A stretch of DNA of 64,000 nucleotides from Oscillospiraceae bacterium (lineage in GTDB: Bacteria > Bacillota > Clostridia > Oscillospirales > Ruminococcaceae), in contig JAFVOU010000046.1 in assembly GCA_017505635.1 (NCBI GenBank), forward strand, positions 1-64,000, in the 5' to 3' direction. The number at the start of each line of letters is the position of its first letter. Position 1 is the stretch's first letter. Below the pieces are notes generated by a model, which saw only the letters and a list, made by a program, of their open reading frames with translations, searched no databases and was not told the DNA's origin. The position numbers were made by a program, and so were the translations under genes. Positions 1 through 7,481 of this stretch are shown here, in pieces.

Positions 1-177
1 CCTCAAAACACAGCTTGGTGTTTTGAGGGGGACATTTTTGCACATTTACGCACAAAAAGTGCTGTTGCAAGGCGGAAATACGCAGCACTACTTTGTGTAA
101 TGCAAGTGTTGACAACGCAGTAACAGCCTTTTTGTGCTGTACACTGTGTTTGTGTTTTCTTGTCTGGAGGTCGCTAA
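1..177. repeat. 177-bp structured dispersed repeat, copy A
   Basis: This stretch is nearly identical, without indels, to 25091-25267; outside the loop of the first hairpin I count three substitutions. It opens with a hairpin (arms 1-9 and 20-28). A long-range stem pairs 50-66 with 122-137 as 16 base pairs with one bulged T at 60. The 10-base loop of the first hairpin is inverted relative to copy B. Similarity stops after position 177. The left end may continue beyond the window. Both copies lie upstream of membrane transporter genes. It could be a MITE-like element or a structured RNA; the sequence alone does not decide. Confidence 0.85.
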
Positions 178-200
178 GGACAGCTTTTTCATTGTGCCGT

Positions 201-229
201 TTGACTTATATGTGCACAAGTGCTATTAT
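201..229 (+). promoter_or_regulatory. Promoter of the TSUP permease gene
   Basis: TTGACT at 201-206 and TATTAT at 224-229 are separated by 17 bp, just after the end of repeat copy A and 40 bp before the gene. The repeat is therefore outside the predicted transcript. Confidence 0.7.
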
Positions 230-268
230 TTTATTGCTAATAGTTTTAAATTAAATTGGAGATCTGAA

Positions 269-1036
269 ATGTTATATTTTTCTATTGCTATTCTTGCAAG
301 TATCATAGGTGCCATAAGCGGTATCGGCGGCGGTATTATCATAAAACCTGTTATGGACTGTTTTTCTGACCTGTCCCCAAGTGCAATCAGTTTTATGTCG
401 GGCTGTACCGTTCTTTCCATGGCCTGTTCAACATATATCAGAGGGCTTAAAAGTCCTGTAAAGATTAATTATGCAACTACTTTGTGGCTGGCAATCGGTG
501 CCTGTGCAGGCGGTTGGCTTGGCAAGGTTGTTTTTTCTGTTATTGCAGCAAACGCCACAGCAAATGTAAAACTTATACAATCCGTCCTTCTGCTTATAAT
601 CAACCTGCTGGTATTTTTATATCTTGTCAAAAAATCCGGCATAAAAACAAAGCAGATTAAAAACAAACTGGTTTGTATAATTATCGGCTTCATTCTCGGT
701 GTAAGCTCATCATTCCTTGGTATCGGCGGCGGTCCTATCAACATTGTGGTTCTGTCCTTCTTCTTCTCAACACAGGCAAAGGAAACTGCAAAAAACTCAC
801 TATTTATCATTCTGTTTTCACAGCTTACCAGCCTTGTGACCACACTGGCTACCCACACAGTGCCTGAGGTAAACTTTTTCTACCTTGCAATAATGTGTAT
901 CGGCGGTATAAGCGGTGCAATCATCGGTTCTGCCATTGCAAAAAAAATGGACAATGCAAAGACAGAAAAATTTTTCCGCAACCTGCTTATCGCACTTATC
1001 GTTCTTAATCTCTACAATATCTATGTAGCGCTTTAA
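269..1036 (+). CDS. TSUP (TauE/SafE) family membrane permease
   Basis: A 255-residue integral membrane protein of the sulfite exporter TauE/SafE family. These carry sulfite, sulfonates or other organic anions across the cytoplasmic membrane. The two halves each contain the family's glycine-rich signature, GIGGGI near residue 20 and GIGGGP near 150, and the rest is hydrophobic segments consistent with about eight helices. I start at ATG 269, after a GGAG at 258-261. The reading frame is open back to 134, but that extension lies inside the repeat and in promoter sequence. It is a single gene, convergent with the acetyltransferase gene. The substrate cannot be told from sequence. Confidence 0.85.
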   Translation: MLYFSIAILASIIGAISGIGGGIIIKPVMDCFSDLSPSAISFMSGCTVLSMACSTYIRGLKSPVKINYATTLWLAIGACAGGWLGKVVFSVIAANATANVKLIQSVLLLIINLLVFLYLVKKSGIKTKQIKNKLVCIIIGFILGVSSSFLGIGGGPINIVVLSFFFSTQAKETAKNSLFIILFSQLTSLVTTLATHTVPEVNFFYLAIMCIGGISGAIIGSAIAKKMDNAKTEKFFRNLLIALIVLNLYNIYVAL

Positions 1037-1063
1037 TTTTTCATATAATTGCTGTACATACAA

Positions 1064-1099
1064 AAATCCGGATTTATCACAATGATAAATCCGGATTTA
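1064..1099. terminator. Bidirectional terminator between convergent genes
   Basis: A perfect 16-bp stem (1064-1079 with 1084-1099) with a four-base loop and A/T-rich flanks separates the convergent TSUP and acetyltransferase genes. Confidence 0.8.
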
Positions 1100-1135
1100 T
1101 TATTTATACTTTCTGATGATATATCCTGACATATA

Positions 1136-2254
1136 TCAGAACATATCTGCCTTGTACCAGAACACAGGCAGCGGAAACCAGTCATCTGGTACACCTGTTT
1201 CCATATATCTGCCTGCATGTGTAAGCAGAAGTTCCTGAGCTCCCAGTTTGTCAAGGACAACCGCATCTTTATCTGCCTTGTTTTCCACTGTAATGCCCTT
1301 TTCATCCACCGTTATTGTTACGGGCTGATTATCCATAACTGCCGAAAATCTGCCGCAGCTCAATTTGTTTGTTTTATTTTTCAGTTCAAGATATGCTTTT
1401 ATAACATTTGCAAAATTAAAAATGTTGAAATTAGCACACGGGCCGGTTTTATAGGTTTCTGCAAAGCCTGCAAGCTCTTTGTGAAGTTCTGTTTCGTAGT
1501 CAGGCAGAATTACCGTTGCTTTTTCTGTCTTAAAAAATTCAAAATATGCCTTTAAAACTCTTTTTGCATCATTTACCCTGCACAGAACAAACTCGCTGAT
1601 TTTTTCTCTGTCCTGACCTGTTATCAGGTATCCGATAACATTTGTGTCCTCCAGCACTGCAAAAGGATGCTGACGATAAGAAACCATTATTTTATCTGCA
1701 TCCTCTGCATTTCTGTATACATTGACAAATTTATCATTATTAAGCCGTGCCGCAAATTCAAAAGCCCCGTCAGTTTCTGCCATAGGTCTGAATGTAATTT
1801 TACCGCTGTTTATATTTCTGAGCGCATGATTTATATTGTGTACGTCCAGCTCGTATTCCCACTGAATACCGCCGTGGGTATAACCAAAATATTCATATCT
1901 CTGGCGCAGTCCTGTAAGCACACTCATATCACAGCTTTCTTTCATTTCATCAAGCCACATATTTATAAGTGTTATCATATGATTTTCACCGCGGTGTCTT
2001 GGATGAACAGCAACCCCGCCCAGAAAGTTTGTACACAGGCTATAATCTCCGACTTTAACCTGCTGCGGCAGAACGCATACACCGGCAATCAGTCTGCCGT
2101 TTTCATCTTCTGCAACCTTTGTTATCTTTTCAAGTTCAAAATCGCTGTTGAAAGTCTTTGGCAGAACCTTTTCAAAATCCACCCTGAACACATAGTTTGA
2201 CAAATCAACAAATTCACAGTAGTCCTTTTTTTCAGCATTTCTGTAATTGACCAT
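1136..2254 (-). CDS. Eis-like GNAT acetyltransferase
   Basis: A 372-residue protein with the organisation of the Eis family: an N-terminal GNAT fold (residues about 1-150), a second GNAT-like region, and a C-terminal sterol-carrier-like domain ending in a terminal Phe whose carboxylate is catalytic in Eis. The family uses acetyl-CoA to acetylate amines, from aminoglycosides to small metabolites and protein lysines. The substrate here is unknown. The start ATG follows GAGGG at the right distance. It is the last gene of the minus-strand run scfA-scfB-decarboxylase, 54 bp after the decarboxylase stop, so probably in the same transcript. A role in SCIFF biology would be inference from position only. 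Confidence 0.8.
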   Translation of the reverse strand: MVNYRNAEKKDYCEFVDLSNYVFRVDFEKVLPKTFNSDFELEKITKVAEDENGRLIAGVCVLPQQVKVGDYSLCTNFLGGVAVHPRHRGENHMITLINMWLDEMKESCDMSVLTGLRQRYEYFGYTHGGIQWEYELDVHNINHALRNINSGKITFRPMAETDGAFEFAARLNNDKFVNVYRNAEDADKIMVSYRQHPFAVLEDTNVIGYLITGQDREKISEFVLCRVNDAKRVLKAYFEFFKTEKATVILPDYETELHKELAGFAETYKTGPCANFNIFNFANVIKAYLELKNKTNKLSCGRFSAVMDNQPVTITVDEKGITVENKADKDAVVLDKLGAQELLLTHAGRYMETGVPDDWFPLPVFWYKADMF

Positions 2255-2308
2255 CGTTTAATCCCTCAAAAGTATTTTAAAAAATGATGCTGAAACACAG
2301 CCATATAT

Positions 2309-3646
2309 CTATTTTACAACCCAGCAGCTGTCAATGCCGTAATACTTAAAACATTCCACAGCAGCTTTGTCAATTTTTTCTCCGCATACAACAACAGGCA
2401 CTGCCGGCGGACATCCTACCGTTGCCGACGCAAGTATTCTTCCTTCTGCATCCTCCGCAGCCACCTTTTCACATTCTGAAAAAGCTGCCCTGCGAACAGA
2501 CATTACCGTCTGCGGACTGCTGAATTTGGGCGGCACTTCCGTCACTGCTTTTTTGGGCGGAATACTGCACAATGTGCGGACAAAATATTCAAGCTGTTTA
2601 TCATCCGTCTCCGGTGTGAACATAAACACAATATAGTCAGGGTCAGAAAATTCGCATACTATACCTTTTTCTGCCAGCAGCTGTGCCAGTTCGAATCCCC
2701 TGTACCCATAGGCTTTCGTGCTTATGGTAAGTTTAAGCTTCTCATCACCCAAAAGCTCAAACCCGCACCGTTTCAGTTCACATTTAATTTTATCTGTTCT
2801 GTCAGACAGAACTGCAAGTTTTTCCCTGTATCCGTCAGCAATATATCTGTTTGCCATATCAAGTGACTGCATAATCAGATACGACGGACTTGTGGACCCA
2901 AACATAACAAGCGCATTTTTCGCCATAACTGACATATTCTGTGACACATTGTCCGAAATATGCAGATATGCTCCCCCTGTAAGAACCGGCAGTGTTTTAT
3001 GTGCTGAATCACAGCACAAATCCGCACCCAGGTCTATCGGATGCTGTGACTGTGGCAAAAATTTAAGATATGCACCATGGGCATTGTCAACTATCAGCAG
3101 AACACCGTGCTTATGACACACCTGTGATATGTTTTTTATATCCACTACATTTCCAAGATAATCCGGACTTGTAAGATACACCGCCGCCGGTTTTCTTGCC
3201 GACCGTGTCAGCAGGCTGTCCAGATATTCTGCTGATATATCACAGGAAAGATAACTGCTGCTGTGTTCTCCGTAAATCCATTCCACATCAAAATCCATAA
3301 GTGCCGCTGCACTTACAAATGTTTTGTGTGCATTTCTTGCCGCCATCACAAGCGGTCTGCCTTTATCTGCAGCTGCACTGATGCAGACAAGATACAGCAT
3401 TGCCCTTATACACTGTGATGAGCCCTCTGCAGAGTAGAATGTATCACAGCCAAAAAGTTCCGCAGCATTTGCTTCGCTTTGTGCAATAATTCCTTCTGCT
3501 TCGTATAAACTGTCCGCACCGTCAATTTCGGTTATATCCATATGCTCAAAGCCCAGACAATCCCTGCCCTTGTGCCCCGGCATATGAAGTCTTACAGTCT
3601 GCTTTTCTGCATATTTTTTTACAAAATCGCAAATTGGTGTTGTCAT
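2309..3646 (-). CDS. Orn/Lys/Arg decarboxylase-family PLP enzyme
   Basis: A 445-residue fold-type I PLP enzyme of the group III basic amino acid decarboxylase family. The HMPGHKG motif lies near residue 24 and the PLP-binding lysine in SAHKT near 218. It is much shorter than the inducible E. coli enzymes, lacking the wing domain, and resembles the short Gram-positive forms. The likely reaction is decarboxylation of arginine, lysine or ornithine to a polyamine precursor; the substrate is not established. I choose ATG 3646, which begins two bases from the scfB stop codon and implies translational coupling. An upstream in-frame ATG inside scfB (3676) is less likely. Confidence 0.8.
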   Translation of the reverse strand: MTTPICDFVKKYAEKQTVRLHMPGHKGRDCLGFEHMDITEIDGADSLYEAEGIIAQSEANAAELFGCDTFYSAEGSSQCIRAMLYLVCISAAADKGRPLVMAARNAHKTFVSAAALMDFDVEWIYGEHSSSYLSCDISAEYLDSLLTRSARKPAAVYLTSPDYLGNVVDIKNISQVCHKHGVLLIVDNAHGAYLKFLPQSQHPIDLGADLCCDSAHKTLPVLTGGAYLHISDNVSQNMSVMAKNALVMFGSTSPSYLIMQSLDMANRYIADGYREKLAVLSDRTDKIKCELKRCGFELLGDEKLKLTISTKAYGYRGFELAQLLAEKGIVCEFSDPDYIVFMFTPETDDKQLEYFVRTLCSIPPKKAVTEVPPKFSSPQTVMSVRRAAFSECEKVAAEDAEGRILASATVGCPPAVPVVVCGEKIDKAAVECFKYYGIDSCWVVK

Positions 3647-3647
3647 A

Positions 3648-5027
3648 CTATTCACCAAGTGCTCTGTCAACTGCAACCATTATTGCACATTCCATACGCT
3701 TTTTAAAAAGTCTGCAGCCGTATTCGTAGATGCCTGTAACTTTTCCTGTTGCGTGATATGCATTTGCTGCACAGCCACCGGAGCAGTAAAGTCTTGCCCA
3801 GCAGTCGCGGCATTCAGGGTGTGCATACACATTGCAGGCAGCAAATTCGCCCTGAATTTCTGTATTTGTAACACCATGCCATATATCACCAAGTTTGAAT
3901 TTTTCATCGCCTACAAACTGATGACAAGGATACAGGTCACCCCAAGGTGTAACTGCCATATATTCAGTACCTGAACCACAGCCGGAAATACGTTTGTAGA
4001 TGCAAGGACCGCCTGTGAGGTCAATCATATAGTGATAGAAGGTAAACGGTCTGCCCTCTTTATCGCGTTTGAGCATAAGCTTTGCAAGTTCTTCGTACTG
4101 TTTGCATACGATTGGAAAATCCGCTTCTGTAAGTTCGGAAGGGTCCCCTGCTTCGCACACAACCGGCTCCATGCTGAGTTCGTTGAAACCCAAGTCCAGC
4201 ATTGTCTGAATATCTTTAAGAAAATCAGGATTAGCGTGTGTAAATGTTCCGCGCATATAATAATTTTTACCGCAGCGTTTTTCCACAAACCTCTGGAATT
4301 TAGGCACAATTTTGTCCCAGCTGCCGTTGCCTGCATAGTCAACACGGTATCTGTCATGAATTTCTTTTCTGCCGTCAAGACTGAGCACAACGTTGCTCAT
4401 CTCCTTATTGCAGAAGTCAATCACATCATCATCTACAAGCACACCGTTTGTTGTAAGTGTAAAACGGAAGTTTTTGCCTTTTTCCTTCTCAATGCTGCGT
4501 GCATACTGAACAAGCTGTTTTACAACATCAAAGTTCATAAGCGGTTCACCGCCGAAAAAGTCAACTTCAAGGTTTCTGCGGCTTCCGGAATTTTCTATAA
4601 GCCAGTCAAAAGCACGTTTACCCACTTCAAATGACATCATTGCCCTTTCACCGTGATATTTGCCCTGTGAAGCAAAGCAGTATTCACAGTTGAGATTGCA
4701 GGTGTGTGCAATATGCAGACACAGAGCCTTTACAACACCCGATGTTTTGGCCTTCAGATGGCCTGCCATAGGCTCAAAAGTATCCGGTGCAAACAGTTTG
4801 CCTGCTGCTTTAAGTGCTTCAACCTGAGCATAACATTCTTCAATATCTGCTGCTGTAATATCTTTGCGGTCAGCATATTTTTCGGATATTTCAGCTATAA
4901 CCTCTGCCTTGCTTTTTTCTTCAAAAACAGCAATTATATCATATGCAACCTCATCCACTGCATGTACAGAACCCGAACATACGTCCAGAACAATATTGTA
5001 GTCTCCCAATTTATACTGATGAATCAT
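3648..5027 (-). CDS. scfB: SCIFF ranthipeptide radical SAM maturase
   Basis: A 459-residue radical SAM/SPASM enzyme. The N-terminal 90 residues form a peptide-recognition-like region. The radical SAM cluster motif is C110-x3-C114-x2-C117. The C-terminal third carries a Cys-rich SPASM domain (GCGSG, then YPCHQF, then a cluster with CRDCW and CSGGC) for auxiliary iron-sulfur clusters. The family installs thioether bridges from Cys to the alpha, beta or gamma carbon of partner residues in the SCIFF precursor, which is encoded immediately upstream. The start ATG follows AAGGGG. It lies 92 bp downstream of scfA, past a terminator-like hairpin, which would make the precursor mRNA more abundant than the enzyme mRNA. 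Confidence 0.93.
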   Translation of the reverse strand: MIHQYKLGDYNIVLDVCSGSVHAVDEVAYDIIAVFEEKSKAEVIAEISEKYADRKDITAADIEECYAQVEALKAAGKLFAPDTFEPMAGHLKAKTSGVVKALCLHIAHTCNLNCEYCFASQGKYHGERAMMSFEVGKRAFDWLIENSGSRRNLEVDFFGGEPLMNFDVVKQLVQYARSIEKEKGKNFRFTLTTNGVLVDDDVIDFCNKEMSNVVLSLDGRKEIHDRYRVDYAGNGSWDKIVPKFQRFVEKRCGKNYYMRGTFTHANPDFLKDIQTMLDLGFNELSMEPVVCEAGDPSELTEADFPIVCKQYEELAKLMLKRDKEGRPFTFYHYMIDLTGGPCIYKRISGCGSGTEYMAVTPWGDLYPCHQFVGDEKFKLGDIWHGVTNTEIQGEFAACNVYAHPECRDCWARLYCSGGCAANAYHATGKVTGIYEYGCRLFKKRMECAIMVAVDRALGE

Positions 5028-5081
5028 ATATATTCCCCTTTATTTTATCCGCGACGATACCGTCAGCAGGTTTTGTTCTAC

Positions 5082-5107
5082 AAAAAATGCCGCCTATATG
5101 GCGGCAT
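5082..5107 (-). terminator. Attenuator-like terminator between scfA and scfB
   Basis: Read on the minus strand, an 8-bp GC-rich stem (5100-5107 with 5087-5094) with a five-base loop is followed by six T. It sits 13 bp after the scfA stop. No separate promoter for scfB is obvious, so partial read-through is the likely route to the maturase. Confidence 0.8.
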
Positions 5108-5119
5108 CTTGTGCACTTA

Positions 5120-5266
5120 CTATTCTTCTGTGTTTTCACACTGCTGGTTAGCAATACCGCAGCTTGTTTTGCAAGCAGACTGGCAGGATGTCTGGCATTC
5201 GCCGCAGCCGCCATTTTTTGCGCTTTCACAGAGATTGCGTGTTTCGATTGTTTTGATATGTGTCAT
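5120..5266 (-). CDS. scfA: SCIFF ranthipeptide precursor (48 aa)
   Basis: A 48-codon gene starting MTHIKTIETRNL and ending NTEE. It contains the conserved Cys-rich block CGECQTSCQSACKTSC followed by a last Cys near the C terminus, the hallmark of the SCIFF (six cysteines in forty-five residues) precursors. Cysteines fall at positions 13, 21, 24, 28, 32, 36 and 43. C13 is extra relative to the usual six. The start is set by GGAGG 10 bases upstream. The product is modified by the adjacent maturase to a thioether-bridged peptide. An exporter or protease is not seen next to it, which is common for SCIFF loci. Confidence 0.95.
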   Translation of the reverse strand: MTHIKTIETRNLCESAKNGGCGECQTSCQSACKTSCGIANQQCENTEE

Positions 5267-5300
5267 GATAAAATACCTCCATCAAAATCTTCTGAAAAAT

Positions 5301-5329
5301 ATGATATCACACAATTATTTCCAAGTCAA
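5301..5329 (-). promoter_or_regulatory. Promoter of the scfA-scfB operon
   Basis: On the minus strand TTGACT (5329-5324) and TATCAT (5306-5301) are 17 bp apart. The predicted start is about 28 bases before the scfA ATG. Confidence 0.75.
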
Positions 5330-5423
5330 TATTCCGGCAAATCAAATTGTATGCAATTTAAATATTGCATTTAAAGTCCGATATCTTTAAAAACGAATGG
5401 TCATAACGCAACATTTATTATAA

Positions 5424-5530
5424 GGCAAGGCTGCCGTATGGCATAGCCTGCTGTCATCTAGAGGGGTGACAGCAAAATTTTTAAGCCTGCCGTTAAAATT
5501 TTGCGTCAAGAGGGGAGTAACTCCCCTATG
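5424..5530 (-). repeat. Palindromic intergenic repeat, copy 1
   Basis: The minus strand of this segment closely matches 14711-14817. Shared parts are a short hairpin rich in G and C at one end, a central imperfect palindrome (TTGACGCAAAATTTTAA paired with TTAAAAATTTTGCTGTCA) and a conserved ATGCCATACGGC at the other end. It has no coding potential. It resembles a MITE-like or REP-like element. Confidence 0.75.
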
Positions 5531-5584
5531 AAAAAAGGTCTTGTAAAAAAATAAGGCCTTGCCTTTATCAGTCAAGACCTTTTT
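5531..5584. terminator. Long-armed inverted repeat, possible terminator
   Basis: AAAAAAGGTCTTG at 5531-5543 pairs with CAAGACCTTTTT at 5573-5584 across a 29-base loop. T-runs exist on both strands. It separates the palindromic repeat from the 197-bp units. Confidence 0.55.
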
Positions 5585-5780
5585 GGTCGGGATGACAGGA
5601 TTCGCCGTCTGCTTCGGCTTCGCCTTGCATACTATCCGGCCTCGCTTGTTGCGCTCGGCTCTCGCCGGCTACAAACAGTCCACCGGACTGTTTGCTTCAC
5701 GCCGCGACCTTCTCAGGTTCGAATCCATCATTTATCCGATTTCTCTATAAACAAAAAGACCACCGATTTCTCGGTGGTCG
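5584..5780. repeat. tRNA-associated 197-bp tandem unit 1
   Basis: The unit starts with the same 21 bases that form the 3' end of tRNA-Pro(TGG), including the encoded CCA, read on the minus strand. A GC-rich body with the palindrome AAACAGTCCACCGGACTGTTT follows. An inverted T-arm-like GGTTCGAATCC comes next, and the unit ends in a copy of the tRNA terminator hairpin. The next unit begins exactly 197 bp later. Confidence 0.85.
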
Positions 5781-5977
5781 TGGTCGGGATGACAGAATTC
5801 GCCGTCTGCTTCGGCTTCGCCTTGCATACTATCCGGCCTCGCTTGTTGCGCTCGGCTCCCGCCGGCTACAAACAGTCCACCGGACTGTTTGCTTCACGCC
5901 GCGACCTTCTCAGGTTCGAATCCATCATTTACCCAATTTCTGTATAAACAAAAAGACCACCGATTTCTCGGTGGTCG
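5781..5977. repeat. tRNA-associated 197-bp tandem unit 2
   Basis: A second copy with the same layout and only scattered substitutions relative to 5584-5780. It abuts the intact tRNA-Pro gene, whose 3' end is the third occurrence of the 21-base segment, again exactly 197 bp on. The terminator at 5955-5976 inside this unit is the one that serves the tRNA. Confidence 0.85.
5951..5976 (-). terminator. Terminator of tRNA-Pro(TGG)
   Basis: On the minus strand the stem GACCACCG/CGGTGGTC is followed by TTTTTG, two bases after the tRNA CCA end. An identical hairpin lies 197 bp away at 5758-5779. Confidence 0.8.
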
Positions 5978-6054
5978 TGGTCGGGATGACAGGATTCGAA
6001 CCTGCGGCATCCTGGTCCCAAACCAGGCGCTCTACCAAACTGAGCCACATCCCG
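5978..6054 (-). tRNA. tRNA-Pro (anticodon TGG)
   Basis: A 77-base cloverleaf including an encoded CCA (5980-5978). The 7-bp acceptor CGGGATG/CATCCCG, the D-arm with GGCTCAGTTTGGTAGAGC, the anticodon stem CCTGG/CCAGG around a loop with TGG, and the T-arm GGTTCGAATCC are all intact. The anticodon reads proline codons. Partial copies of its last 21 bases lie at 5781 and 5584. Confidence 0.96.
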
Positions 6055-6083
6055 TTGTTGTTTGTTCCTCAACAACGTGAATT

Positions 6084-6112
6084 ATTATATCGCATAGAAT
6101 GTGTTTTGTCAA
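6084..6112 (-). promoter_or_regulatory. Promoter of tRNA-Pro(TGG)
   Basis: Consensus-perfect TTGACA (6112-6107), 17-bp spacer and TATAAT (6089-6084) on the minus strand, 30 bp before the tRNA. Confidence 0.85.
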
Positions 6113-6212
6113 CACTTTTTTGCAAAAAATTTTAATATTTTTTAAATAAATTTTTCTAAACCGTTTTGCCTGTTTTTATTTATCAAAAATATTGCAATCA
6201 TTTACTCTCAAA

Positions 6213-6246
6213 CAAAAGGTCTGCTGTTTTTATCAGCAGACCTTTT
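6213..6246 (-). terminator. Terminator of the ftsEX-M23-S41 operon
   Basis: A 13-bp stem (6214-6226 with 6234-6246) followed on the minus strand by TTTTGTTTG, 15 bp after the S41 gene stop. Confidence 0.8.
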
Positions 6247-6260
6247 ATTATAAATCCATA

Positions 6261-7463
6261 TTAACCGTTCTGTGCAACCATATTGTTTGCAACCTCGATA
6301 GCACGCTGAATCTGTGGATCAGATGATATTGTAAGGTCGTAAAAATTAAGTTCCTGTTCGGCAGAAAGTGTTTTTTCGTAGTCAGGCAGAAGACCTGTGC
6401 CGTGATAATCGGATGAAGCAACAGGCACCAGGCGTGCTGTTGTAATTTCAACACCGGAACCATCGGAGAGACGGTAAAGGTTCTGGATTGTGCATTTGCC
6501 CATTGTTTTTGTGCCAATAAGCTTTGCACCGCCCATATCCTTAAGGATAACCGCAAACATTTCAGCTGCATATCCTGTCTGATTGTTTACAATAACTGTA
6601 ACCGGCTGCTGCACCATTTCTTCATCAGATGTATAGAGAACCTTCTGGGATTCGTCTGCATACTGTGCATACATTGTTGTGCCTTCTTTTACAAAGATGT
6701 CAGCAACTTCGGCAGCATAGTTGTATTCCTTGCTGGAGTTGAAACGGATATCAACAGCAAAGCTTGCCGCACCCTGAGAAAGCAGATTTTTAATTGCATA
6801 TTCAACTTCGGAAGCAGAGTCTTCCACAAAACTTGCAATTTTGATATAGCCTACATTGTTTTCCAGAGAATATTTGATGTTTGGTGCATCATAGATTGCA
6901 AAAACAAGCTCGGTTGTATTTTCTTCGCTGTTGCGCAGGTAATTAAATCTTATCGCTGTACCTTCAGTGCCTGTAAGCATTTCGCGCACCTGCTTTGTGT
7001 TCAGTGTCATTACAGAAACATCATTGATGTGTGTGATAATATCGTCTTTTGCCATTTCTGCAATATCTGCCGGTGAATCCGCATCAATATTTACAATTTT
7101 ATAATAACCGCTTACATCTTTCTGAACTTCAATACCAATACCGATAAGTTTACCCTTGGATATATTCTGCAAAGCTGTAACTTCGCTTGCGGTGTAGTAT
7201 TTTGCCTCGCTGTCACCCAGAGAACCAATATAACCTCTGGACATGCCGTCAACCACTGCACTGTCGTCAATAGCTGTATAATAGTGCTGTCTTACAGTCT
7301 GGTCAACTTCGCTGATTTTTGAGTACATTGTTTCCTTTTCATTAACATTTGAAACCTTGCCCTCAAAAATGCGTGCAGACAAAATCATTGTCAGACAGAA
7401 TGTAACAGTGATTGCTATAAACATAAAGCTTAAAGCAGCGCTTATTGTTATCTTTTTTCTCAT
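6261..7463 (-). CDS. S41/CtpA-type protein with lost catalytic Ser (pseudoprotease)
   Basis: A 400-residue protein with an N-terminal signal anchor (residues 10-30), a PDZ domain (about 100-180) and an S41 C-terminal-processing peptidase domain (about 200-370). In active CtpA/CtpB the nucleophile is a Ser three residues before a conserved Glu. Here that position is Tyr298 (codon 6572-6570). The partner Lys323 and Gln327 are retained at the exact expected spacing of +25 and +29. The usual glycine-rich segment after DLR is also degraded. I infer a non-proteolytic, membrane-anchored PDZ scaffold, perhaps acting on the M23 hydrolase encoded just upstream (18-bp gap). A sequencing error is unlikely because two bases must change. 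Confidence 0.85.
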   Translation of the reverse strand: MRKKITISAALSFMFIAITVTFCLTMILSARIFEGKVSNVNEKETMYSKISEVDQTVRQHYYTAIDDSAVVDGMSRGYIGSLGDSEAKYYTASEVTALQNISKGKLIGIGIEVQKDVSGYYKIVNIDADSPADIAEMAKDDIITHINDVSVMTLNTKQVREMLTGTEGTAIRFNYLRNSEENTTELVFAIYDAPNIKYSLENNVGYIKIASFVEDSASEVEYAIKNLLSQGAASFAVDIRFNSSKEYNYAAEVADIFVKEGTTMYAQYADESQKVLYTSDEEMVQQPVTVIVNNQTGYAAEMFAVILKDMGGAKLIGTKTMGKCTIQNLYRLSDGSGVEITTARLVPVASSDYHGTGLLPDYEKTLSAEQELNFYDLTISSDPQIQRAIEVANNMVAQNG

Positions 7464-7481
7464 AATTTCATCCTTAATCTT

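Noticed and set aside
134..268. N-terminal extension of the TSUP protein in frame from 134
   Set aside because: It lies in repeat copy A and the promoter region. The same frame starts at 25224 in copy B, where it encodes an unrelated, stop-ended peptide.
5584..5780. A degenerate tRNA gene in each 197-bp unit
   Set aside because: Only the 3' 21 bases and an inverted T-arm-like segment are present; no anticodon arm or D-arm can be formed.
5559..6135. Overlapping ORFs through the tRNA-Pro repeat units
   Set aside because: They only translate the 197-bp repeats and the tRNA itself, in frames shared between units by chance of the stop-free GC-rich body.
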